Shown: in pieces, positions 1 to 6,770 of the stretch
Numbering within the stretch: the stretch's first letter is position 1
Layout: each line of letters opens with the position of its first letter
Source of the DNA: a virus
Length of the DNA stretch: 64,000 nucleotides
Reading direction: 5' to 3' (one strand)
Virus record (IMG/VR): IMGVR_UViG_3300021598_001001
Coordinates: 1 to 64,000 of that record
Made by a program: the position numbers and the translations under genes
Notes under the pieces: model-generated
The model's input: the letters and a program-made list of their open reading frames with translations, nothing else
What the model was told of the DNA's origin: nothing
Database searches by the model: none

Positions 1-440
<440 letters not shown>

Positions 441-466
441 TAAAAACTGAATAACTGATATAATTG

Positions 467-491
467 GAGGGTGTAACAACCCTCTTTTTTT
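467..491 (+). terminator. Intrinsic terminator after psbA
   Basis: Stem GAGGGT (467-472) pairs with ACCCTC (479-484) around a 6-nt loop and is followed by seven T residues (485-491). It lies 27 bp after the psbA stop. The T-tract runs directly into the ATG of the next tiny ORF. Confidence 0.85.
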
Positions 492-614
492 ATGTCTCAT
501 AATCACAACTACGAACCTATGCCTTCCTGGGTCATCTGGGCAGGTGTAGGTATGATGGTATTTACTGTTCTTGTATTTGTCTTATTCACCCTCGGGCAGA
601 TTTACTGGGGATGA
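492..614 (+). CDS. Tiny single-pass membrane protein between psbA and psbD
   Basis: A 40-residue ORF with a polar start (MSHNHNYEP), one hydrophobic helix of about 23 residues (from WVIWAGVGMMVF) and an aromatic end (QIYWG). Its ATG abuts the T-tract of the psbA terminator. The only GGAGG nearby (466-470) lies in the terminator stem, about 21 bp upstream, too far for a normal ribosome site; an in-frame ATG at 519 is an alternative start. Size and topology resemble the small one-helix photosystem subunits, but I do not recognise a specific one. It lacks the chlorophyll-binding signature of Hli proteins. Its place between two photosystem II genes makes a membrane role plausible. Confidence 0.5.
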   Translation: MSHNHNYEPMPSWVIWAGVGMMVFTVLVFVLFTLGQIYWG

Positions 615-627
615 GTACAAACACTCA

Positions 628-661
628 TTGACTTCCTTGTTAAGTAATGTTAAGATAAATA
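628..661 (+). promoter_or_regulatory. Promoter region of psbD (sigma70-type plus late-type motif)
   Basis: TTGACT (628-633), a 17-bp spacer and TAAGAT (651-656) form a good sigma70-like promoter. Overlapping its -10 is GATAAATA (654-661), which fits the T4-type late motif nATAAATA seen upstream of other genes here. psbD could therefore be read both early by host-type polymerase and late by phage-modified polymerase. Confidence 0.6.
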
Positions 662-682
662 TGAGAAATAACTAAGGAGGCT

Positions 683-1744
683 ATGACTTCTTCAACACTT
701 TCACAACCTATTTCACAACGGGGATGGTTCGATGTACTCGATGACTGGCTTAAAAGAGACCGTTTCGTTTTTGTTGGCTGGTCTGGACTTCTTCTTTTTC
801 CCACAGCTTATCTTGCTCTTGGTGGTTGGCTTACTGGGACAACTTTCGTTACGAGTTGGTACACTCATGGCCTTGCATCCTCCTATCTTGAGGGTGCAAA
901 CTTTCTTACTGCGGCAGTTAGTACTCCAGCAGATGCTATGGGTCATTCTCTTCTTCTTCTCTGGGGCCCTGAGGCTCAAGGAGATATCGTCAGGTGGTTC
1001 CAACTTGGGGGACTCTGGCCTTTTGTGGCGCTCCACGGAGCCTTCGCTCTTATAGGTTTCATGTTGCGTCAGTTTGAGATCTCTCGTCTAGTGGGCATTC
1101 GTCCTTATAATGCAATCGCATTCTCTGGTCCTATCGCTGTATTCGTCAGCGTCTTCCTGATGTACCCACTGGGTCAATCCAGTTGGTTCTTTGCTCCCTC
1201 CTTTGGGGTCGCTGCCATCTTCCGCTTCCTACTGTTTCTTCAGGGTTTCCACAACTGGACTCTCAACCCCTTCCATATGATGGGAGTTGCTGGTATACTG
1301 GGTGGAGCACTTCTCTGTGCTATTCACGGAGCAACAGTAGAAAACACACTTTATGAAGATGGTGAACAATCAAACACTTTTAAGGCATTTGAACCTACCC
1401 AAGAGGAAGAGACTTACTCTATGGTCACGGCTAACCGTTTCTGGTCGCAGATCTTTGGTATTGCTTTTTCCAATAAGCGTTGGCTTCATTTCTTTATGCT
1501 TTTCGTTCCTGTTATGGGGCTCTGGACATCTTCTATTGGCATTATTGGTCTCGCTCTCAATCTCCGTGCTTATGATTTCGTAAGTCAGGAAGTAAGGGCT
1601 GCAGAAGACCCTGAGTTTGAAACCTTTTATACGAAGAATATTCTTCTAAATGAAGGACTACGTGCCTGGATGGCTCCAGTAGATCAACCTCACGAACAGT
1701 TTGTGTTCCCAGAGGAAGTTCTACCTCGCGGAAACGCACTCTAA
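683..1744 (+). CDS. psbD: Photosystem II D2 protein
   Basis: 353 residues, the usual length of D2, and alignable end to end by eye. Tyr161 in [11 protein letters not shown] corresponds to redox-active TyrD. His198 in [12 protein letters not shown] is the P680 chlorophyll ligand, and His215 ([12 protein letters not shown]) and His269 (RWLHFFML) bind the non-heme iron. The C-terminus [22 protein letters not shown] is typical. Five transmembrane helices are expected in the thylakoid. The ATG is chosen because AAGGAGG (674-680) sits at ideal spacing. D2 pairs with D1 in the reaction centre, so phage-made D1 and D2 can both be supplied. A terminator follows at once. Base composition resembles psbA more than the neighbouring phage genes. 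Confidence 0.98.
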   Translation: MTSSTLSQPISQRGWFDVLDDWLKRDRFVFVGWSGLLLFPTAYLALGGWLTGTTFVTSWYTHGLASSYLEGANFLTAAVSTPADAMGHSLLLLWGPEAQGDIVRWFQLGGLWPFVALHGAFALIGFMLRQFEISRLVGIRPYNAIAFSGPIAVFVSVFLMYPLGQSSWFFAPSFGVAAIFRFLLFLQGFHNWTLNPFHMMGVAGILGGALLCAIHGATVENTLYEDGEQSNTFKAFEPTQEEETYSMVTANRFWSQIFGIAFSNKRWLHFFMLFVPVMGLWTSSIGIIGLALNLRAYDFVSQEVRAAEDPEFETFYTKNILLNEGLRAWMAPVDQPHEQFVFPEEVLPRGNAL

Positions 1745-1753
1745 AAATAAATA

Positions 1754-1779
1754 AAGGAGTTCTCTGAACTCCTTTTTTT
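1754..1779 (+). terminator. Intrinsic terminator after psbD
   Basis: GGAGTTC (1756-1762), loop TCT, GAACTCC (1766-1772), then seven T residues (1773-1779), with a flanking AA/TT extension of the stem. It starts 10 bp after the psbD stop. An AATAAATA stretch (1746-1753) precedes it. Confidence 0.9.
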
Positions 1780-1860
1780 ATGATCTTGATTCTCACACTT
1801 TTTATTCTCTTTGGAGTTTTTATGTTTATAATGTCTATAACCCAAAACTCTAATACATAG
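1780..1860 (+). CDS. Very small hydrophobic peptide after psbD terminator
   Basis: A 26-residue ORF beginning MILILTLFILFGVFMFIM and ending in a short polar tail; it is almost entirely one membrane helix. Its ATG directly follows the terminator T-tract, as for the ORF after psbA. There is no ribosome binding site at the first ATG, but GGAG (1813-1816) lies before the in-frame ATG at 1822. It may be chance, but the parallel placement earns it a low-confidence entry. Confidence 0.25.
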   Translation: MILILTLFILFGVFMFIMSITQNSNT

Positions 1861-1872
1861 AAAGGTTGCACT

Positions 1873-2040
1873 ATGACTATGAAAACTCTATCACTTTCAG
1901 AAGACCAGATCAAACTACTTGCGGATGCTCTTTGGATGAGGCAAAGATGTTTTATTGCTGGAGATAAAAGATTTAAAGAATATGGAGCAATGTTGGAAGA
2001 ACTTCTGGAAGGAATGCAGTATACTCCTGGTAGATTTTAA
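1873..2040 (+). CDS. Small conserved-type cyanophage protein
   Basis: 55 residues, predicted mostly helical (LSEDQIKLLADALWMRQRC). A second ATG two codons later (1879) could also start it. It reads like the short early proteins that fill this phage type. No catalytic or metal-binding motif is visible. Function unknown. Confidence 0.6.
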   Translation: MTMKTLSLSEDQIKLLADALWMRQRCFIAGDKRFKEYGAMLEELLEGMQYTPGRF

Positions 2041-2045
2041 AAAAA

Positions 2046-2186
2046 ATGATTTCTTCTGAAACTCCTTATAAGTTGTCAGAAATTATTCGAGACACTTGGC
2101 CTCAACTTTACAGACCTTCTAAAAAAGAAAATAATTGTAATGAATCTTCCAAAAAACTTTCAACAAACTTCAGATCATCCCTATGA
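2046..2186 (+). CDS. Possible small protein overlapping next gene
   Basis: 46 residues starting MISSETPYKLSEIIRDTWPQ, six bases after the previous stop. It overlaps the next gene by 47 bp in another frame, which is more than the few bases usual here. The N-terminal half looks protein-like; the Ser/Asn/Lys-rich C-terminal part may be read-through into the neighbour. Function unknown. Confidence 0.4.
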   Translation: MISSETPYKLSEIIRDTWPQLYRPSKKENNCNESSKKLSTNFRSSL

Positions 2187-2349
2187 TAGACATGATTATA
2201 AATTAGTTTATTCTAATAAAAAGTGTTCTATTTTTGATAACTTTGAGGATCTTCGGAAAGAATGGTGGCAAACTCCAGAACAGTTTCTAAGTCATGTGGA
2301 AGTTCTGGATAAACAAAAAGAAAAAAGTAAGTCTAAAGGATTTAATTAA
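2140..2349 (+). CDS. Small hypothetical protein
   Basis: 69 residues with a central segment YKLVYSNKKCSIFDNFEDLRKEW, then a charged tail. The pattern of a self-contained acidic/aromatic segment is common in small cyanophage proteins. The stop overlaps the ATG of the next gene by one base, so the pair is translationally coupled. Function unknown. Confidence 0.6.
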   Translation: MNLPKNFQQTSDHPYDRHDYKLVYSNKKCSIFDNFEDLRKEWWQTPEQFLSHVEVLDKQKEKSKSKGFN

Positions 2350-2657
2350 TGAACAAGTACAACGATGAAGATTATTTCACAGTAAGAGAAAGAAGGACTC
2401 ATAAGAAAATCTGTGATTGTGGTAATTTTGAAGATGCAAGAATGATGATGCATTTAGACGGACCAAATCGTGAAATTATAAAAAACAAAACACTGATGAG
2501 TCCAGTGATTGATATTGAGATTCCAAAGGCATTGCCAACGAATGAGATTGTGGTGAATATGGATGGTGGTGTTGGGGGTTCTTGGGAAGTAAAAGAACCA
2601 GAAAAACTACCACAAATTAAGCTTCCAGACAGACAAGCAGAACCTGTGAGGGTATGA
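2349..2657 (+). CDS. Hypothetical protein
   Basis: 102 residues. The N-terminal part (DYFTVRERRTHKKICDCGNFEDARMMM) carries a CDC pair; the C-terminal half is Pro/Glu-rich and probably extended. It overlaps the next gene by 4 bp. I do not recognise the family. Confidence 0.6.
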   Translation: MNKYNDEDYFTVRERRTHKKICDCGNFEDARMMMHLDGPNREIIKNKTLMSPVIDIEIPKALPTNEIVVNMDGGVGGSWEVKEPEKLPQIKLPDRQAEPVRV

Positions 2658-2857
2658 ATCCCAGAAAACATAAACAATCGGAGAATTTGAAAAACAAAGT
2701 GTATACACCGGAAGGATATATTGCGGACCCACCTGATGCAATATGCCCTCATTGCGGTCAGAAGGGAAAGTCATGTTCTCATGTTAATAGTTTGAGTCGT
2801 GCTTGGGCTAGAAGTGCTTGTTCTAAAAAACATAATAATGATTCAAATAAAGAATAA
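2654..2857 (+). CDS. Small protein with Cys/His cluster
   Basis: 67 residues. Cys and His are clustered at CPHCGQKGKSCSH with a further Cys downstream, suggesting a single zinc-binding knuckle. The ends are strongly basic. A nucleic-acid or protein-binding adaptor is possible, but no family is recognised. The ATG overlaps the previous stop (ATGA type). Confidence 0.6.
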   Translation: MNPRKHKQSENLKNKVYTPEGYIADPPDAICPHCGQKGKSCSHVNSLSRAWARSACSKKHNNDSNKE

Positions 2858-2860
2858 ATA
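2853..2860 (+). promoter_or_regulatory. T4-type late promoter motif AATAAATA
   Basis: AATAAATA, 21 bp before the ATG at 2882. It matches the nATAAATA late -10 element known from T4-like cyanophages. It overlaps the end of the previous gene. Confidence 0.5.
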
Positions 2861-2881
2861 AGAACGCATTGGAACTTTTTT

Positions 2882-3037
2882 ATGCCAAGAAATGAACTGA
2901 CTAAAGAAGAGATTAAGGTCAGAGTGATCAATTTAAAAAACAAGTTGATCAAAGAAGATAGATATCCTGGCGAGAAAGAACTTGCCGACAAATACCTGAA
3001 TGAGGTATTATTCATTATTGAACAGTATTCAAGATAA
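2882..3037 (+). CDS. Small helical protein
   Basis: 51 residues, highly charged and probably all helical (MPRNELTKEEIKVRVINLKNK at its start). It sits behind a late-type promoter motif. No motif beyond amphipathic helix character is visible. Function unknown. Confidence 0.6.
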   Translation: MPRNELTKEEIKVRVINLKNKLIKEDRYPGEKELADKYLNEVLFIIEQYSR

Positions 3038-3039
3038 TT

Positions 3040-3354
3040 ATGATTTTGCCACATCAAGAACATAATTCACTTATTGCTACTAGAGCTTTTCTTGAAGATC
3101 TTGCAAATCTAGAAAAGTTGACAGATGTTCCTGAAAAAATTAAATTAAATGCTAAGTACCTTTTAAAGTATTTTCCTAGTAAAGAAAAATTAAATAAACT
3201 TTATCAAGGAAATACAATAGAAGATATATCTTCATTAAAAAATACTGAGGAATCTGAGGATAATTCTAATAAAATTCTAAATAATAATCAAACTTGGGAT
3301 ACTCCAGGATTTAAATGGAAGACCGAAGTTGAATTTCTGTCTCAAGAATCTTGA
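3040..3354 (+). CDS. Hypothetical protein
   Basis: 104 residues. The first ~60 are helical with Leu/Lys periodicity; then comes a low-complexity Asn/Glu/Ser linker and a short C-terminal segment with TWDTPGFKWKTE. It starts three bases after the upstream stop and ends just before tRNA-Ala. Function unknown. Confidence 0.55.
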   Translation: MILPHQEHNSLIATRAFLEDLANLEKLTDVPEKIKLNAKYLLKYFPSKEKLNKLYQGNTIEDISSLKNTEESEDNSNKILNNNQTWDTPGFKWKTEVEFLSQES

Positions 3355-3362
3355 GATTCTTT

Positions 3363-3435
3363 GGGGAATTAGCTCATTTGGTAGAGCACTGCTTTTGCAC
3401 GGCAGGGGTGAGGGGTTCGAGTCCCCTATTCTCCA
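3363..3435 (+). tRNA. tRNA-Ala (anticodon UGC)
   Basis: A complete 73-nt cloverleaf. Acceptor GGGGAAT pairs with ATTCTCC. The D-arm is AGCTCATTTGGTAGAGC. The anticodon stem CTGCT/GGCAG encloses loop TTTGCAC (anticodon TGC), and the T-arm contains GGTTCGAGTCC. Discriminator base is A and no CCA is encoded. It could help decode GCA codons, favoured by AT-rich phage genes. Confidence 0.95.
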
Positions 3436-3449
3436 TTTTAAAATCTCAC

Positions 3450-3478
3450 TTGACCGAAGTGGTTAAATACTATAGAAT
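3450..3478 (+). promoter_or_regulatory. Sigma70-like promoter downstream of tRNA-Ala
   Basis: TTGACC (3450-3455), 17-bp spacer, TAGAAT (3473-3478), 24 bp before the ATG at 3502. It is a good match to the host housekeeping consensus, suggesting early expression of the following small genes. Confidence 0.55.
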
Positions 3479-3501
3479 AACCGAGAGTTTAAAACTTGGT
3501 T

Positions 3502-3675
3502 ATGAACGTTCCGAGTCGATCAGATTTAATGCACATGCGACTACAAGCATGGATGCGTGAGTACTCTTGTAGTGATATTGAGTATCTTGGTCAAAGAGAA
3601 GGTGAACATTATTACAGAATTGCTGATTATGAAGTACCCGTTTCTAACATAGAAGGTTTGGAGGAAGTAGTATGA
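3502..3675 (+). CDS. Small hypothetical protein
   Basis: 57 residues (from MNVPSRSDLMHMRLQAWMRE). It lies behind a sigma70-like promoter; no strong ribosome binding site is visible. The stop overlaps the next ATG by 4 bp (ATGA), implying coupled translation. A longer frame covering tRNA-Ala and this region was rejected in favour of this one. Function unknown. Confidence 0.6.
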   Translation: MNVPSRSDLMHMRLQAWMREYSCSDIEYLGQREGEHYYRIADYEVPVSNIEGLEEVV

Positions 3676-3833
3676 CTGATGTTCGGGTTTCGGCTATCAA
3701 CAGAGTGTTGTACTTTACTATCCCAGAACAAAGGATTGTTTATAAAGCCATGAAAATGTACTTGGAAAAACATCCAGAAAATCAAGATGCACAAATTATT
3801 AAAGAAGATTTTTATCGACAATCTTTTGAATAG
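3672..3833 (+). CDS. Small hypothetical protein
   Basis: 53 residues with MTDVRVSAINRVLYFTIPEQ at the N-terminus, then a helical segment. It overlaps the previous stop by 4 bp. No recognised motif. Confidence 0.6.
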   Translation: MTDVRVSAINRVLYFTIPEQRIVYKAMKMYLEKHPENQDAQIIKEDFYRQSFE

Positions 3834-3852
3834 TCCTATTGCAACTAAAAAA

Positions 3853-4050
3853 ATGAAAGAAACTTATTACATTTATGATGCTGAATCTAAACAGGATAAG
3901 TGGAATCGGGGTCTAGATTTGTTTATTGAAAGTGTCCATAAACCTGACAATGAACTTAGACAGGCTGCACATGATCAGAAGTGCTTCCATGAACTTATGG
4001 ATGTTAGAGAAACTGTCCTTGAGTATTTAAAAACACTTCGTTGGGAGTAA
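3853..4050 (+). CDS. Small hypothetical protein
   Basis: 65 residues from ATG 3853 (MKETYYIYDAESKQDKWNRG). The frame is open from 3787, but that extension overlaps the previous gene by 47 bp and looks unlike the rest, so the internal ATG is preferred. Acidic and helical, with an HELMD segment. Function unknown. Confidence 0.55.
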   Translation: MKETYYIYDAESKQDKWNRGLDLFIESVHKPDNELRQAAHDQKCFHELMDVRETVLEYLKTLRWE

Positions 4051-4051
4051 A

Positions 4052-4291
4052 ATGGAATACTACTATTTTTGGTTTTTCTTATTTGCACTTGCTGCATATT
4101 TTATTGTAACCGATTCAAGTGTTGCTAGATTGGTTGATCTTGCAACTAAACTTCTTAGGTTTCAGTATGAGAAAACTAAATGGTGGTTAATTCATAACCC
4201 TCGTAATCCAATAGTAAAGTATATGATGTGGAGACGAGCTATGAAAATCGCTGAAGAGTTACATAAGGAGTTCAATAATGACAAACTATGA
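4052..4291 (+). CDS. Small membrane protein with N-terminal helix
   Basis: 79 residues. The first ~20 (MEYYYFWFFLFALAAYFIV) are one transmembrane helix; the remainder is basic and aromatic, with a KWWLIHNPRNPIVKYMMWRR stretch expected on the cytoplasmic face. It overlaps the next gene by 14 bp. Function unknown; a membrane-surface interaction during infection is plausible. Confidence 0.6.
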   Translation: MEYYYFWFFLFALAAYFIVTDSSVARLVDLATKLLRFQYEKTKWWLIHNPRNPIVKYMMWRRAMKIAEELHKEFNNDKL

Positions 4292-4448
4292 TAAAGTTAT
4301 TGACGCAATTTCTAATGAAATATATCTATTAAATGTTTCTAATGAAAGTTGGAATGAAGACTCTGCTAAAAAAACTTCTCGCAGAATTCTTGAAATAGTA
4401 GAAGAATTCCAGAGAATTAAATATAAAACAATTAATGATAATCTATGA
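4278..4448 (+). CDS. Small acidic helical protein before kdsB
   Basis: 56 residues (MTNYDKVIDAISNEIYLLNV at the start), probably two helices. AAGGAG (4264-4269) is a suitable ribosome site. Its TGA overlaps the kdsB ATG (ATGA), so translation is coupled. No family recognised. Confidence 0.6.
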   Translation: MTNYDKVIDAISNEIYLLNVSNESWNEDSAKKTSRRILEIVEEFQRIKYKTINDNL

Positions 4449-5146
4449 ACGCTACTATTGTTATTCCTGCAAGAATTGAAAGTTCTCGTTTACCGAAGAA
4501 AGTTTTATCTGATATTGGAGGTAAAACCTTAATTCAGAGAGTGGTAAACCAGTGTATGATTACTGGTCTGGAAACTTATGTAATCACAGATAGTTTTGAA
4601 GTTTATGAGTCTGTTAGAGACACTAAAGTGAAAGTAGTCTTACAACAAGCCGAAGCCTCTAGTGGAACAGAACGCATTTCTAATGTGATGACATCTATTC
4701 CTGGAGAAAAAATTATTAATGTTCAAGGTGATCAACCATTCATTTCACCAGAAGCTATTTTGGAAATGAATGAGCATCTCCTTAAAGAAAATTATGATGT
4801 TGTTACTCCGTATAAACTATATGATAAAAATAGTAAGTACGGAAAGTCTCAAGATAAACCAAAATTAGTTACTAGTCAATCTGGAAAAGTTCTATATTTT
4901 AGTAGACATCCTATTGGAACTGATCAACTAAAAATTCATATGGGAATATATGGATACACTAGAAATTTTTTAGAGAATTTTAGTCAATTAAAAACCTCCC
5001 AGTTGGAAGAGACTGAGAGGTTGGAACAACTACGGTTTCTTGATAATGATGTTTCTGTTTTTTCTTATGAAACAGAACATGATGTGTTTTCTGTAGACAC
5101 CCCAGAAGACTTAGAAGACGCTAGAGAGATAGTTCGGAAACTCTGA
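4445..5146 (+). CDS. kdsB: 3-deoxy-manno-octulosonate cytidylyltransferase (CMP-Kdo synthetase)
   Basis: 233 residues, slightly below the usual ~250. It transfers CMP from CTP to Kdo, activating the sugar for transfer into LPS or another glycan. Family motifs appear in order: VIPARIESSRLPKK (6-19, nucleotide loop), SGTERIS (73-79), NVQGDQPF (92-99, metal and CTP site), YFSRHPIG, HMGIYGYTR, LEQLRFL and VDTPEDLE at the end. Together they separate it from CMP-sialate synthetases. The gene is coupled to a small upstream ORF. Its 3' end overlaps the convergent kdsA by 36 bp. Kdo-8-P phosphatase and arabinose-5-P isomerase are not seen in the window, so the host would have to supply those steps. 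Confidence 0.93.
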   Translation: MNATIVIPARIESSRLPKKVLSDIGGKTLIQRVVNQCMITGLETYVITDSFEVYESVRDTKVKVVLQQAEASSGTERISNVMTSIPGEKIINVQGDQPFISPEAILEMNEHLLKENYDVVTPYKLYDKNSKYGKSQDKPKLVTSQSGKVLYFSRHPIGTDQLKIHMGIYGYTRNFLENFSQLKTSQLEETERLEQLRFLDNDVSVFSYETEHDVFSVDTPEDLEDAREIVRKL

Positions 5147-5845
5147 TAAAGGAATCTGACAATCCTTGTCTGAGAGTGCCTCAGAGGGCTTAGGATGCAC
5201 TTCTACAAACAGTGCATCAGTTCCCCAAACGAGAGCACTCTTGGACAATTTTTCTGCATACTTCCAGTTTCCACTTGTAACAGAGTCTCCTCCTTCCTGA
5301 GTAGAGTGTGTTGCATCAAAACATACTTTGAATCCTGCATTCTTAAGAATATCAATTGTTCTAAAGTCTACTACTAAGTTGTCATATCCAAAACAACTTC
5401 CTCTTTCGCAAATATAAAAATCTTCACAACCATACGATTCCATCTTTTCTCCAAGAAGAATTGCATTTCTAGGAGAAATAAATTGTCCTTTTTTTACATT
5501 TACTAGTTTTCCACTTTTTGCAACAGCTTCTAATAGTTCCGACTGTCTACACAAAAATGCTGGAACTTGGAATGCATCTACATAATCATGAAATAAATCT
5601 ACTTGATTTGGTAAGTGTATGTCAGTGATAATTTTATACCCAGACGTTCTGAGTTCTGAGAATACGTCCATTGCGTATCCATAACCTTTTCCAGTAAAAC
5701 TATTATGACTTGATCTGTTTGCTTTCTCGAAAGAAGTTTTGAAGTAAAAGTCTACGTGTTTTGGGATGTATTTTGAAATTGTTTTTGCAACTTCAAAACA
5801 AACCTCTCCGGATTCTAGAGCACAAGGACCTGCAAATAATTTCAT
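5111..5845 (-). CDS. kdsA: 2-dehydro-3-deoxyphosphooctonate aldolase (Kdo-8-phosphate synthase)
   Basis: 244 residues against the usual ~280. It condenses phosphoenolpyruvate with arabinose-5-phosphate to Kdo-8-phosphate. Motifs: GPCALES (6-12), KTSFEKANRSS (36-46), TDIH (74-77), QVPAFLCRQ (93-101), KKGQF (118-122), ERGSCFGYDNLVVD, DATHS and VHPKPSEALSD. Cys8 in GPCALES is the metal ligand of the metal-dependent class; metal-independent enzymes have Asn there. The later His, Glu and Asp ligand segments are also present. It lies alone on the minus strand among plus-strand genes, tail to tail with kdsB and head to head with an amidinotransferase. A DAHP synthase is less likely given QVPAFLCRQ and the length. 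Confidence 0.93.
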   Translation of the reverse strand: MKLFAGPCALESGEVCFEVAKTISKYIPKHVDFYFKTSFEKANRSSHNSFTGKGYGYAMDVFSELRTSGYKIITDIHLPNQVDLFHDYVDAFQVPAFLCRQSELLEAVAKSGKLVNVKKGQFISPRNAILLGEKMESYGCEDFYICERGSCFGYDNLVVDFRTIDILKNAGFKVCFDATHSTQEGGDSVTSGNWKYAEKLSKSALVWGTDALFVEVHPKPSEALSDKDCQIPLSEFPNYLSSVF

Positions 5846-5849
5846 TTCA

Positions 5850-5858
5850 TGTTATAAT
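5850..5858 (+). promoter_or_regulatory. Extended -10 promoter, plus strand, for the amidinotransferase
   Basis: TGT-TATAAT (5850-5858), 22 bp before ATG 5880, with no clear -35. It lies in the 34-bp divergent spacer shared with kdsA. Confidence 0.5.
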
Positions 5859-5868
5859 TTCTAAAGAC

Positions 5869-5877
5869 ATTATATCA
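5869..5877 (-). promoter_or_regulatory. Extended -10 promoter, minus strand, for kdsA
   Basis: Reading the minus strand, TGA-TATAAT (5877 down to 5869), about 23 bp before the kdsA start codon. It faces the plus-strand extended -10 at 5850-5858 in the same spacer. Confidence 0.5.
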
Positions 5878-5879
5878 CA

Positions 5880-6770
5880 ATGAGTAAATATTTTCCAGAA
5901 TATAACAAACTTAAAGAATGTTGGGTGGGTAGGGCCTACTCGTCCGATCTCGTTGAAGATTCTTTTATCAAAGAAATTCTTGATGAAACTGAAGAAGATC
6001 TAAAAAACTTTTCAGAAGTATTGGAAACATTTGGTGTTGTAGTTAAAAGACCGACATATAAAAATCCAGATGTAACAAAAAAACCTCAACTACTACATGC
6101 AAGAGATCACCTACAATATATTAATAATAAGTTGTATGTTGGTCCTAGATATGAAGAAAATATCATTGATTGGTTGGAGTTGTTAGATCATAGAAGTAAC
6201 TATATTACGTTAGATAATCTTTGTGCTCCTAGTGTTATCCGAGCTGATCGAGTTTATTTTGATGCAGTTGCATGGACGAGAAAGAGATTCGATTACTTTA
6301 AAAATGCAAATCCTGAAGTGGAATGTATTTATGAAAGATTTTCTTGTAGGGATTTTAATATCGAACGACACACAGATGGAGTCTTTGTGGTTGTAAAAGA
6401 AGGTGTAATCATATCTACACCTCAAGGTCGTAACTTGGAACATTGTTTTCCTGGGTGGGATATTTTGTACTTGGAACACAATACTCAAGACATTAAGGCT
6501 ATGGATATGACCAAAGATAAATTTGTTTGGTCCCCAAATCAAATTCCGTATGAGTATAAAGATTGGGTAGGATATTCTCCAGAAACTTTTTTTGATGTTA
6601 ATGCTCTTCAATTAGATTCAGAACATCTAATGGTTACTAGATATAACAAACAAGTTTTCGAGTTTCTGGAAAAACATAATGTTGAACCAATCATTGTTCC
6701 CTTTAGGCATAGGTATTTGTGGGATGGGGGACTACATTGTATGACATTTGACTACCTACGAGAAGAGTGA
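5880..6770 (+). CDS. Amidinotransferase-family protein (GATM/StrB-like)
   Basis: 296 residues, somewhat shorter than Arg:glycine amidinotransferase. This family uses a Cys-His-Asp triad in a five-fold pseudo-symmetric propeller to move an amidino group from arginine to an amine. Visible landmarks: N-terminal EYNKLKECWVG, Asp in VYFDAVAWTRKR (~residue 127), His in ERHTDGVFVVV (~residue 162) and the nucleophile Cys in GGLHCMTFDY near the C-terminus. It overlaps the following oxygenase-like gene by 4 bp. A second family member lies at 19726-20694 but is well diverged, so this is not a recent duplication. The acceptor amine is unknown; deiminase or hydrolase activity within the superfamily cannot be excluded. 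Confidence 0.75.
   Translation: MSKYFPEYNKLKECWVGRAYSSDLVEDSFIKEILDETEEDLKNFSEVLETFGVVVKRPTYKNPDVTKKPQLLHARDHLQYINNKLYVGPRYEENIIDWLELLDHRSNYITLDNLCAPSVIRADRVYFDAVAWTRKRFDYFKNANPEVECIYERFSCRDFNIERHTDGVFVVVKEGVIISTPQGRNLEHCFPGWDILYLEHNTQDIKAMDMTKDKFVWSPNQIPYEYKDWVGYSPETFFDVNALQLDSEHLMVTRYNKQVFEFLEKHNVEPIIVPFRHRYLWDGGLHCMTFDYLREE

Noticed and set aside
492-614. High-light-inducible (Hli) protein
   Set aside because: The ExxNGRxAMxGF-type chlorophyll-binding motif is missing.
3351-3560. 69-residue plus-strand frame covering tRNA-Ala
   Set aside because: It is translated through a complete tRNA cloverleaf and overlaps the better 57-residue gene at 3502-3675.
5111-5845. DAHP synthase instead of KdsA
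   Set aside because: QVPAFLCRQ, KANRSS and length fit Kdo-8-P synthase; DAHP synthase features are absent.
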